Under the pieces are notes generated by a model that had not been told where the DNA came from, searched no databases, and saw nothing but the letters and a program-made list of their open reading frames with translations. From Sporosarcina ureae DSM 2281 (lineage in GTDB: Bacteria > Bacillota > Bacilli > Bacillales_A > Planococcaceae), in assembly GCF_000425545.1 (NCBI RefSeq), contig NZ_AUDQ01000015.1:1-64000 (forward strand): DNA of 64,000 bases. Reading direction: 5' to 3'. Positions 55,563 to 63,713 of the stretch are shown piece after piece (the first letter of the stretch is position 1; each line of letters opens with the position of its first letter). The translations under genes were made by a program, and so were the position numbers.

Positions 55563-57299
55563 TCATGCCAATCCTTGACCTTCTGCAAACTCACGATAGA
55601 GTTTATGTGTTTTCAATAGTTCGGTGTGATTTCCTCTACCGGTAATCTGACCATTCTCTAAAAAGAGTAATTGATCTGCATGCAGTACAGTTGCCAATCG
55701 GTGTGCAATAATAAGCGTAGTTCTACCTTGCATCAAGTGGCGCAATGCTTCTTGGACATGCGTTTCCGATCCGCTATCTAAATTCGACGTCGCTTCATCC
55801 AATAATAAAATCTCTGGGTTATGCAATAATGCACGCGCGATTGCAATACGTTGACGCTGACCACCTGACAACTTCATACCGCGCTCTCCCACCATCGTAT
55901 CGAATTGATCCGGCATATCTTTTATGAATGTATACGCATTGGCCGCTTTTGCCGCTTCAATAACTTGTTCAAGAGGTGGTCTCTTTTCAAGACCGTACGC
56001 AATGTTATCTAAGATTGTTCCACTCAATAACGGGCTTTCCTGTGAGACGTAGCCTATACGCCGGCGCCAATCCGATAACGGAATCATCTGAATCGGATCT
56101 GCTCCAAGCCGTATTTCTCCAGAAGTCGGTTGATAAAATCTCTCCATCAATGAAAAGATTGTGGTCTTTCCTCCACCGCTTGGTCCGACGAATGCCGTTA
56201 CAGTTCCTCGCTCTGCAGTGAATGAAATTCCGTTCACTACATTCTTCCCCTCTTCATATGAAAAATGAACATTTGAAAATACGATGGCTCCTTCTGTTTT
56301 CGATGTACGTTCACCGTCTGCGGACTCTGAATCCATCCGCAGAATGCCTTGAATTCTTTCTGTCGCCCCTACTGCTTTTTGGAATGAAGTGAAAAATTGA
56401 GCCATTTGCGCGAACGGTACGATGATCTGAAATAGCAAGAAAATAATTGCAACTAACGTTCCTGCAGATAATGCACCTTTTGCAACTTGTGCTCCTCCAT
56501 ATCCGAGAATCACTACTAAGATACCCATCATTGTCAACATCATGATAGGTGAAATAACAGCCTGTATTTTTGCTTCTTTCAGCCCATATCGAAATAGCGA
56601 TTGAATGGCTACTTTGCCTTTCTCCCCTTCAGTAGATTCTGCGCGATATGCTTTCACTAACCGGATATCTCCAAGTACACGGCCGAGATGTCCCGAGAAC
56701 TTTGCCATTTCAGCCTGTGTCGCTTTCGCTACCTTGTGCATTAAACGTCCAAGCGGATACAAGATCGCCATACTAACAGGCACACTAATTAACAGGATAA
56801 TCGTCATTTTCCAATCGAGCACCAATAGAATAATGACCGCTCCAATAATTGAGATCATACCCGAGATGAACGATACTAGATGCTCTGAAACAAGTGATTT
56901 TAATACAGTCGTATCTTGTGTAATGCGACTCATCGTTTCGCCCGTTTCATTTCGATCAAAATATGGCACAGGTAAACGCAATACTTTTTGCCATAATTGA
57001 TTACGTAAATCCGCCACTACCGTCTCACCAATAAAGGCCAACATGTAATAGGAGAAACCTCCAGCAATTGCTTGCACTACGAATAAAACGAGCAGAAAAA
57101 CGCCCGTTTTCCAGTTCAATAATTCACTTGTGAAGGAGTCCACTAAATCTTTGGTAATCAACGGCACAGCTAGTCCTGCGGCTGTTTCAACGAGAGATAG
57201 CACCAGTGCAAAGATTGTCACAGCAACTGGCCAGCGCAATGTCTTGACCAGACTCATAAAGTTTTTTACGGATCCTTTAGGTTTTACTTGATCATTCAT
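55563..57299 (-). CDS. ABC multidrug exporter, BmrA/LmrA type
   Basis: 578 residues, half-transporter: six transmembrane helices (about 20-310) fused to an ATPase domain with Walker A GPSGGGKTT, signature LSGGQRQR, and Walker B ILLLDEATSNLD. Homodimeric drug or lipid export is typical of the family; B. subtilis BmrA (589 aa) is the nearest type. It lies 20 nt after the UDG gene; AGAGGAAAC Shine-Dalgarno. Confidence 0.9.
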   Translation of the reverse strand: MNDQVKPKGSVKNFMSLVKTLRWPVAVTIFALVLSLVETAAGLAVPLITKDLVDSFTSELLNWKTGVFLLVLFVVQAIAGGFSYYMLAFIGETVVADLRNQLWQKVLRLPVPYFDRNETGETMSRITQDTTVLKSLVSEHLVSFISGMISIIGAVIILLVLDWKMTIILLISVPVSMAILYPLGRLMHKVAKATQAEMAKFSGHLGRVLGDIRLVKAYRAESTEGEKGKVAIQSLFRYGLKEAKIQAVISPIMMLTMMGILVVILGYGGAQVAKGALSAGTLVAIIFLLFQIIVPFAQMAQFFTSFQKAVGATERIQGILRMDSESADGERTSKTEGAIVFSNVHFSYEEGKNVVNGISFTAERGTVTAFVGPSGGGKTTIFSLMERFYQPTSGEIRLGADPIQMIPLSDWRRRIGYVSQESPLLSGTILDNIAYGLEKRPPLEQVIEAAKAANAYTFIKDMPDQFDTMVGERGMKLSGGQRQRIAIARALLHNPEILLLDEATSNLDSGSETHVQEALRHLMQGRTTLIIAHRLATVLHADQLLFLENGQITGRGNHTELLKTHKLYREFAEGQGLA

Positions 57300-57319
57300 G
57301 GTGTTTCCTCTTTTCTATC

Positions 57320-57982
57320 TCATTCAAACGGATGTTGCATTTGCCTTTGAAGATATTCACCAATGCGATGCCAATCGGCCTCCAAATCAGGTCTAAGGGA
57401 TGGACGATAAAACACTGAAGCTGGATGGAACGTCGGTATTATAGTGTATGATTCATCCGTTAAACTATATTGTTTATCTTCTAATTCCGCTAAATATTGC
57501 ACAGGTTGCGTCAATATTTGTCCATGAAGAGCCGTAACCTTCGCATGTTTTCCTAGCAATCGCTGCAACCCGATATTGCCCAATGTTACGATGAGCTTCG
57601 GTTGAAGATTAGCTACTTCAAAATCGAGGATGAGCGCATGGGCCAATTGTTCTTTTTGTGTGGGTGGTCGATTATACTTACGCTCCGTCAAACTACCATC
57701 CCGTTCTTTCTTCGTCCCCCATTTGTATGGTCTACTGCGGAACGAACTCGTCATATAGACATCTTCACGTGTTAGCCCGATCAATGCAAGGGATTTCATT
57801 AATTCGTCACCTGCACGGCCAATGAACGGAATACCATGTATCGCTTCATGTTCTCCCGGCGCTTCTCCAACGAGTAAGAGCGTCGGTGATTTCGGACCTT
57901 CTCCGTGAACAAAGCCTTCTACTGGAAATCCTTCGCTACGTTCTAAAGCTACACGCGCAATTTCATCTGGTACACGAAACAT
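57320..57982 (-). CDS. Family 4-like uracil-DNA glycosylase lacking cysteines
   Basis: 220 residues from ATG 57982 (GGAG 8 nt upstream). The UDG superfamily motifs GEAPGEHEAIHGIPFIGRAG and HPASVFYRP are clear, and VTLGNIGLQRLLG resembles the family 4 core. Family 4 enzymes normally carry four Fe-S ligand cysteines, but this protein has no cysteine at all; the usual NxxKCRPP is SSFRSRPYK. It probably excises uracil without an Fe-S cluster, or has another specificity. Precedes the ABC exporter by 20 nt. Confidence 0.85.
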   Translation of the reverse strand: MFRVPDEIARVALERSEGFPVEGFVHGEGPKSPTLLLVGEAPGEHEAIHGIPFIGRAGDELMKSLALIGLTREDVYMTSSFRSRPYKWGTKKERDGSLTERKYNRPPTQKEQLAHALILDFEVANLQPKLIVTLGNIGLQRLLGKHAKVTALHGQILTQPVQYLAELEDKQYSLTDESYTIIPTFHPASVFYRPSLRPDLEADWHRIGEYLQRQMQHPFE

Positions 57983-58043
57983 CGTATCCACTCCTTTCTG
58001 TAATTATAAAGGTTTCCCTGGCGAATAAAAAATGTTAACCATC

Positions 58044-58080
58044 GAAAAAGCCGCTCCCATTTCAGTGAAATGGAAACGAC
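58044..58080 (-). terminator. Terminator after niaP
   Basis: GTCGTTTCCATTTCA / TGAAATGGGAGCGGC with imperfections, followed by TTTTTC on the minus strand. Confidence 0.8.
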
Positions 58081-58090
58081 TAACTTTATA

Positions 58091-59290
58091 CTATGTTAAC
58101 TCCGTTTGTTTTGTTTCTGTTCCCAGGAAAATAACAGCTAGTACTCCTACCATAATAGCTGCGCAGAATATACCAAAGACTACTCCGAAACCGTATCCTG
58201 CCGTTAACAATGAACCAACGAGAAGTGGTCCAAAAATTCCTCCCACACGTCCAACTGCAGCTGCAACCCCAGAGCCTGTCGCTCGGATCGCGGTAGGATA
58301 TTGTTCGGGTGAATAAGCGTAGAGTGCTCCCCATGCCCCCAAGTTAAAGAAGGATAGAAACGCACCGGCTACCATCAATGTAGTCAATGTCTCCGCATTG
58401 CCAAAAGCTAGAGCACTTAGTGCCGTTCCGAATAAATAGGTAGCGAGGACAAATTTACGTCCTATGCGCTCGATTAGCCACGCGGCACTGAAATAGCCTG
58501 GCAACTGCGCTAGTGTCATCAATAATACATAGCCAAAACTTTTAATTAGACTAAAACCTTTGATCACCATAACGCTCGGTAGCCAAAGGAACATGCCGTA
58601 ATACGAGAAAACCACAGCAAACCATACAATCCACAACATGATTGTCCGTTTTCTAAATGTCGGAGCCAGTAGTTGCTTTAGTTTCTGTCCAGTCGTTTGC
58701 GATGTTTTTTCTTGCTCTTCGAATTTCTTGGAGTCCGGTAAATTACGTCGAATGTAAATCGCATAAAATGCCGGTAGTGCCGTAATGATCAGAGCAATTC
58801 TCCAGCCGAATTCTGGGATAATAAAATATGCTATTAAAGCCGCTATAAGCCAGCCCGCTGCCCAGAAGCTTTCCAGTAACACGACCACACGTCCCCGCTC
58901 TTTTGCGGATACGCTTTCTGAAACTAATGTAGAGGCAACAGGCAACTCTCCCCCTAACCCTGCTCCCACTAAGAAACGCAAGGCTAAAAACGCCCATAAT
59001 GTCGTCGTCAAAGCGGATAAGCCACTCGCAACTGAAAATAAAACCAATGTCATCATAAATACTTGCTTACGTCCAATTCGATCGGCCAATAAACCGAATC
59101 CGAATGCACCTATCGCCATACCGATCGAGTTAACACTACCGATCCAGCCCATCTCAGTCGAAGTCAGATTCCACTCTACAGCTAATGCAGCAATGACGAA
59201 TGACAGGATTCCCACATCCATCGCGTCGAACATCCAGCCTGTACCTGCTATGCCTAATAATTTATTTCGTGATATTTCTTTCTTTTTCAC
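58091..59290 (-). CDS. niaP: Niacin transporter NiaP (MFS)
   Basis: 399 residues, twelve helices; very close to B. subtilis YceI/NiaP in length and sequence (WMFDAMDVGILSF, IGRKQVFMMTL, FGWRIALI, KFVLATYLFG). NiaP imports nicotinate for NAD synthesis. Start GTG 59290 with AAAGGTAG upstream. A TGCTATAAT -10 and a candidate NiaR operator lie at 59322-59349. Flanked upstream by the 21-bp repeat array. Confidence 0.93.
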   Translation of the reverse strand: MKKKEISRNKLLGIAGTGWMFDAMDVGILSFVIAALAVEWNLTSTEMGWIGSVNSIGMAIGAFGFGLLADRIGRKQVFMMTLVLFSVASGLSALTTTLWAFLALRFLVGAGLGGELPVASTLVSESVSAKERGRVVVLLESFWAAGWLIAALIAYFIIPEFGWRIALIITALPAFYAIYIRRNLPDSKKFEEQEKTSQTTGQKLKQLLAPTFRKRTIMLWIVWFAVVFSYYGMFLWLPSVMVIKGFSLIKSFGYVLLMTLAQLPGYFSAAWLIERIGRKFVLATYLFGTALSALAFGNAETLTTLMVAGAFLSFFNLGAWGALYAYSPEQYPTAIRATGSGVAAAVGRVGGIFGPLLVGSLLTAGYGFGVVFGIFCAAIMVGVLAVIFLGTETKQTELT

Positions 59291-59321
59291 GGGGCTTCTA
59301 CCTTTCTATCGTGCAATCTTT

Positions 59322-59349
59322 AGGTGTCTTTACAGTTGTCATTATAGCA
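59322..59349 (-). promoter_or_regulatory. niaP extended -10 and candidate NiaR operator
   Basis: Minus strand TGCTATAAT (59341-59349) is an extended -10. Immediately downstream the plus strand reads AGGTGTCTTTACAGTTGTCA, an imperfect palindrome resembling NiaR (YrxA) boxes as I recall them, in the position for repressor blocking of transcription start. Confidence 0.45.
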
Positions 59350-59426
59350 CTTTTAAGTTGCATTTGACTAGTATTGTTTTTTGGGTATTTTTAGTGGTGG
59401 TGGTTGTGCGTTTCGCGGGTGATGAT

Positions 59427-59748
59427 AGAGCGGGTGGGTTGTGGGTTTGAGCGGATTCGGGATTGGATTGAGCGGTTAGGCTTTGGCTATGAGCGGATTC
59501 GAGGCTGGATTGAGCGGGTGGACTGCGGCTATGAGCGGATACGAGAATGGATTGAGCGGTTAGGCTGTGGCTATGAGCGGATTCGAGGCTGGATTGAGCG
59601 GGTGGACTGCTACTATGAGCGGATACGCGACTGGATTGAGCGGTTTGGCTGCTACTATGAGCGGATACGGGACTAGATTGAGCGGTTAGACTGTGGCTAT
59701 GAGCGAACAAACAACATGATAGAGCGCTCGTTCAAGTTGAATGAGCGC
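59427..59748. repeat. Tandem array of 16 GAGCG-type units in 21-bp register
   Basis: TGAGCGG (or AGAGCGG/GAGCGC variants) recurs at exactly 21-bp intervals: 59427, 59448, 59469, 59490, 59511, 59532, 59553, 59574, 59595, 59616, 59637, 59658, 59679, 59700, 59721 and 59742. Alternate units differ (GGATTCG.. versus GGTTAGG..), so a 42-bp super-period also exists. It ends in a GAGCGCTC hairpin. No Shine-Dalgarno supports a gene, although 21 bp keeps frames open. Confidence 0.9.
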
Positions 59749-59791
59749 TCCCCAACGAATTAGAGTAAAAAACCAATAAATGAACATACAA

Positions 59792-59822
59792 AAATCCCAG
59801 AAGACAGAGTCTCCCGGGATTT
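59792..59822 (-). terminator. Terminator after the siderophore uptake operon
   Basis: AAATCCCGGGAGAC / GTCTTCTGGGATTT hairpin followed by TTTTTG on the minus strand, 10 nt after yclQ. Confidence 0.85.
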
Positions 59823-59831
59823 CATTCGTTC

Positions 59832-60794
59832 TTATAGTCCAGCTTCCACTTCTTTGATCATTTCTTTGATTGATTGAAGTCCGCCACCAGATAGGTACCA
59901 ATATTCACCGTTCAAATAAACCATTTTGTCGTTCTTGAATGCGTTTGTTTTCTTCACAAGATCGTTTTCAACAGAATCTTTCGCCGTTGCGCCGTTACCG
60001 ATTGCTGCGTCGCGGTCGATCACGAAGAGGATATCTGGGTTTGTTTCTAAGATGTATTCAAATGTAATGTTTTGTCCATGTGTAGAAACTTCTATTTTTT
60101 CGTCAGCGGGCTCAAAACCAAATACGTCATGCACTAGTCCGAAACGTGAGCTTGGGCCGTATGCACTTACTTTTCCTTCAGTTGCTAGGATAATTAATGC
60201 ATTGCTGTCGATACCTTCAGTTTTAGTTTTGATTTCTTCGATGCTTGCATCTACTTCTGCTAATTCAGTGTTCATCTCATCTTCTTTATCGAAGATTGTA
60301 GCGATTTTACCCATGTTCTCTTTGAAAGATTCCATGTAGTTAGCTGTATCAACACCCATGAAGATGGTTGGAGCGATTTCAGATAACTGATCATACAAGT
60401 CTGTTTGACGTCCAGAGATGAAGATCACGTCTGGTTTCATTGCATTGATTGCTTCAAAGTCAGGCTCTTTCAAACTACCAAGATTTTCATATTTCTCATC
60501 TTCGTATTTAGAAAGGTAACCAGGTACGTTTGATTGTGGAAGACCTGCTACTTCAATTCCTAGCTCATCCAATGTATCCAATGTTCCAAAGTCAAAAACT
60601 ACTACCTTTTCAGGGTTCTTTTCAAGTGTTGTTTCACCAAGTTCATGTGTAATCGTTACTTCTTTGCTTTCTTCAGCTGGCTTGTCTTCAGGTTTTGCAT
60701 TGTCTGCAGGTTTTTCTTCGTCTTTCGCACCGCCACAAGCAGCTAGTGCAAGCATTAAGATTAATGCAAATAGGGAAAGGGTAAGTTTCTTCAT
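59832..60794 (-). CDS. yclQ: Siderophore-binding lipoprotein YclQ
   Basis: 320 residues from ATG 60794. Signal peptide with lipobox LAAC (Cys20), then a type III periplasmic-binding fold very close to B. subtilis YclQ (VVFDFGTLDTLDELG, PGYLSKYEDEKYENLGSLKEPDF, YLSGGGLQSI). YclQ binds petrobactin and its Fe(III) complex in B. subtilis; the ligand here is inferred from this. Last gene of yclNOPQ. Confidence 0.93.
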   Translation of the reverse strand: MKKLTLSLFALILMLALAACGGAKDEEKPADNAKPEDKPAEESKEVTITHELGETTLEKNPEKVVVFDFGTLDTLDELGIEVAGLPQSNVPGYLSKYEDEKYENLGSLKEPDFEAINAMKPDVIFISGRQTDLYDQLSEIAPTIFMGVDTANYMESFKENMGKIATIFDKEDEMNTELAEVDASIEEIKTKTEGIDSNALIILATEGKVSAYGPSSRFGLVHDVFGFEPADEKIEVSTHGQNITFEYILETNPDILFVIDRDAAIGNGATAKDSVENDLVKKTNAFKNDKMVYLNGEYWYLSGGGLQSIKEMIKEVEAGL

Positions 60795-60827
60795 TTTAGT
60801 ATAATTCCTCACTTTGTATAATTTATT

Positions 60828-61589
60828 TTAAGAGTTAAAATACACACAAATACGGCAATCTTTCATTTGTTGAATGGGAATTTCCATATCATAAATTTCG
60901 CGTAATGAATCTGAGGTGATAATATCGTTTGTTACTCCGTCCTTGACGACTTTTCCGTTCTTTAACGCAACGATGCGGTCTGAGTAGACAGAGGCAAAGT
61001 TGATGTCATGCAAGACGATGACCACCGTTTTGCCAAGATCGTCGACAAGCTGACGCAAGATTTTCATGATTTGCACGGAGTGTTTCATGTCCAGGTTATT
61101 CAGTGGTTCATCGAGCAGAATATAATCGGTGTCTTGTGCAATCGTCATCGCAATGAACGCTCGCTGACGCTGACCACCGGATAATTCATCCAAATATGCT
61201 TCTTGCATGTCTATCAGGCCCATATACTCCAACGCTTGATCCACCATCCGTTCATCTTCTTCGTGAAGACGGCCCTTACAGTGCGGGAAACGGCCGAACG
61301 AAACAAGTTCACGGATGGTAAGTTTGACATTCATGAAGTTAGATTGCTTTAATATCGCGACGCGCTTAGCAAAATCATTAGACTTCATATTTTTCACCTT
61401 GCTTTTATCGAGCAATACTTCACCGGTGTCAGCATCCATTAATCGACTTACCATCGACAGAAGAGTAGATTTACCAGCCCCGTTCGGTCCAATGAATGAT
61501 GTGATTTTTCCACGGTGAATATTCACACTGACCTTTTCGACGACTGCTTTTTTCCCATAAAACTTCGTTATCTCACGAACTTGAATCAT
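60828..61589 (-). CDS. yclP: Siderophore ABC transporter ATPase YclP
   Basis: 253 residues: Walker A GPNGAGKST, signature LSGGQRQRAF, Walker B YILLDEPLNNLD and H-loop VLHDINFA. It powers import by YclN/YclO. The ATG overlaps the yclO stop by 4 nt (ATGA). Confidence 0.94.
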   Translation of the reverse strand: MIQVREITKFYGKKAVVEKVSVNIHRGKITSFIGPNGAGKSTLLSMVSRLMDADTGEVLLDKSKVKNMKSNDFAKRVAILKQSNFMNVKLTIRELVSFGRFPHCKGRLHEEDERMVDQALEYMGLIDMQEAYLDELSGGQRQRAFIAMTIAQDTDYILLDEPLNNLDMKHSVQIMKILRQLVDDLGKTVVIVLHDINFASVYSDRIVALKNGKVVKDGVTNDIITSDSLREIYDMEIPIQQMKDCRICVYFNS

Positions 61590-62536
61590 GAAGATCGACT
61601 CTCCTTTAATAATAAGTAGATAAAGTACATGCCACCGACAAAGTTAATGATCACACTGAGTGTGGTCGAGAAAGAGAATAGACGTTCAACCATCCACTGT
61701 CCGCCAACTAATGCAATGACACTCATCAATGCAGCACCGGCAATTAACACCGAATGCTTGAACGTGTTAAAGAATTGGTAGGACAAGTTAGCTACGATTA
61801 ATCCGAAAAATGTAATCGGACCTACAAGTGCCGTGGACACCGCAATCAGTACTGCCGATAAAATCAGCATGATCTTGACGACCGACTGATACGGCACACC
61901 TAGATTGATTGCTGTATCGCGTCCCAATGATAAAACATCGAGTTCATTGATATAGCGCCAACCGATAATTAGTGTGATAACCAATATTGATAATGCCCAC
62001 CATACGAGATCCCCGTTGATATTGTTGAAACTCGCAAACATCTTATCTTGCACACGCAAAAATTCATTCGGATCAATCATCACTTGCAGGAACGTCGAGA
62101 TACTTCCGAAAAATGTACCGACGATGATACCGACTAGCAGTAAGAAATAAATCGGCCGGTTCCCTTTTCCGAATAAGAAGTGATAGAGCAGTAAGGCGAA
62201 CAATATCATCGCACCTACCGACAGCATGAAGTTAAACTGCTGGTTGATCAGGACAAATGAAGTGGATCCGAAAAAGAATATGAGAACGGTTTGCAGCAGG
62301 ATATAGAGTGAATCTAATCCCATAATACTTGGCGTCAAAATGCGGTTATGCGTGATGGTTTGGAAAATAACTGTGGAATATGCCACTGCCACACCTGTTA
62401 AAATCATCGCCACCACTTTGATTGCTCTTCTAGGAAGTGCATAGTCATAGCTGCCGTTCAAACCTTGAAACAGATATAATCCGCAAAAGACTAATGAAAA
62501 TGCCAACAAAATTAATAGCTTCGTAGAGTTACGCAT
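61586..62536 (-). CDS. yclO: Siderophore ABC permease YclO
   Basis: 316 residues from ATG 62536 overlapping the yclN stop by 8 nt. FecCD-type permease with about nine helices; conserved GPITFFGLIVANLSY loop near the C-terminus. Pairs with YclN. Confidence 0.93.
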   Translation of the reverse strand: MRNSTKLLILLAFSLVFCGLYLFQGLNGSYDYALPRRAIKVVAMILTGVAVAYSTVIFQTITHNRILTPSIMGLDSLYILLQTVLIFFFGSTSFVLINQQFNFMLSVGAMILFALLLYHFLFGKGNRPIYFLLLVGIIVGTFFGSISTFLQVMIDPNEFLRVQDKMFASFNNINGDLVWWALSILVITLIIGWRYINELDVLSLGRDTAINLGVPYQSVVKIMLILSAVLIAVSTALVGPITFFGLIVANLSYQFFNTFKHSVLIAGAALMSVIALVGGQWMVERLFSFSTTLSVIINFVGGMYFIYLLLKESRSS

Positions 62537-63479
62537 AGGCTTTCCCCCTAAACAGCAAGAACAGGAAGATTGCGCTTCCGATGACACCGACCATTAAACT
62601 GATCGAGATTTCATACGGGAATATAATAATCCTGCCTAGAATGTCACAAATAAGAAGGAAAATCGCGCCTAGCAATGCAGTATGCGGCAAGGTCTTTTGT
62701 AAATGGTCTCCTTTGAAGATAGAGACGATGTTCGGAATGATTAACCCTAAGAAAGGAATCAGTCCCACTGTCAAAACAACCGTTGTCGTAATCAATGCGA
62801 CTAAGACCAACCCGATATTGACGATACTCTTGTAAGCGAGTCCTAAGTTCTTGGAAAAGTCTTCTCCCATACCTGCCACTGTAAATCTATTCGCATATAA
62901 ATATGTAATGATCAACACGGGTATACTAATATACAAAAGCTCATAACGGCCTTTCATGATCATGGAAAAATCTCCTTGAAGCCAAGCAGACATATTCTGG
63001 ATCACGTTGGCTTTAAATGCAAAAAATGTGGTGATGGAAGATAAGATACTCCCGAACATCAATCCAACAAGCGGAATGAAAATCGCATCTTTGAATTTAA
63101 TACGATCAAGAATTTGCATAAACAAAAATGTACCAAGTAAGGCGAATGTAAACGATACCGCCATCTTTTCTAATAGTGTTGCGTTGGTAAAGATCAACAT
63201 AGACACTAAGATTCCAAGTTTAGTCGCATCCAACGTCCCTGCAGTGGTAGGTGATACAAATTTATTGCGGCTCAATTGTTGCATAATCAAACCTGCAATA
63301 CTCATCCCTGCACCTGCTAGTAATATCGCGACTAATCTAGGAAATCGACTAATCAAGAAAATTTCTGTCGCTTCTGACCGCCAGTCCAATAGGTCCGCTG
63401 GTGTAATTCGGCTTGCGCCTACGAACAGCGAAAGAAATGATAAAAGTATAACTGCTGTAATTAAGTAACGTTTCTTCAT
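62529..63479 (-). CDS. yclN: Siderophore ABC permease YclN
   Basis: 316 residues from ATG 63479 (CGGAG Shine-Dalgarno). FecCD permease with ISRFPRLVAILLAGAGMSIAG and VGLIPFLGLIIPNIV loops. First gene of the operon, controlled by a promoter flanked by two Fur boxes. Confidence 0.93.
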   Translation of the reverse strand: MKKRYLITAVILLSFLSLFVGASRITPADLLDWRSEATEIFLISRFPRLVAILLAGAGMSIAGLIMQQLSRNKFVSPTTAGTLDATKLGILVSMLIFTNATLLEKMAVSFTFALLGTFLFMQILDRIKFKDAIFIPLVGLMFGSILSSITTFFAFKANVIQNMSAWLQGDFSMIMKGRYELLYISIPVLIITYLYANRFTVAGMGEDFSKNLGLAYKSIVNIGLVLVALITTTVVLTVGLIPFLGLIIPNIVSIFKGDHLQKTLPHTALLGAIFLLICDILGRIIIFPYEISISLMVGVIGSAIFLFLLFRGKAYA

Positions 63480-63521
63480 GAAGAACTCCGATATCGAATA
63501 TTTGAGCATTTCTCATTTAAA

Positions 63522-63536
63522 TGAAAATGATTATCA
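63522..63536. promoter_or_regulatory. Fur box 1 (proximal) of yclNOPQ
   Basis: TGAAAATGATTATCA, 14 of 15 matches to TGATAATNATTATCA, lying just downstream of the -10 of the yclN promoter. Confidence 0.88.
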
Positions 63537-63550
63537 TTCGCTCAACAACA

Positions 63551-63579
63551 ACATTACCGCGTTTTGCATATGATGTCAA
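63551..63579 (-). promoter_or_regulatory. Promoter of yclNOPQ
   Basis: Minus strand TTGACA (63574-63579) and TAATGT (63551-63556) with a 17-bp spacer, lying between two Fur boxes. Confidence 0.8.
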
Positions 63580-63587
63580 TATCTAAA

Positions 63588-63602
63588 TGAAAATCGTTAT
63601 CA
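63588..63602. promoter_or_regulatory. Fur box 2 (distal) of yclNOPQ
   Basis: TGAAAATCGTTATCA, a 13-of-15 Fur box upstream of the -35. Confidence 0.75.
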
Positions 63603-63671
63603 ACACTTTTTTAAAAATGCATATTTGGGGACTTATTTCCCGTTATTTATTTAAACGCATGAGATTATACG

Positions 63672-63705
63672 AAAAAACCGTTTTCCGTATGACACGGAAA
63701 ACGGC
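63672..63705 (-). terminator. Terminator after the 3'-most lipoprotein gene
   Basis: GCCGTTTTCCGT / ACGGAAAACGGT hairpin followed by TTTTTT on the minus strand, 9 nt after the stop at 63714. Confidence 0.9.
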
Positions 63706-63713
63706 GTATTCAT

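Noticed and set aside
59404..59676. Repeat-protein ORF (ERIR.WIER heptads) in the array
   Set aside because: A 21-bp repeat makes repeated peptides in all frames; no Shine-Dalgarno, and the other strand gives an equally repetitive peptide.
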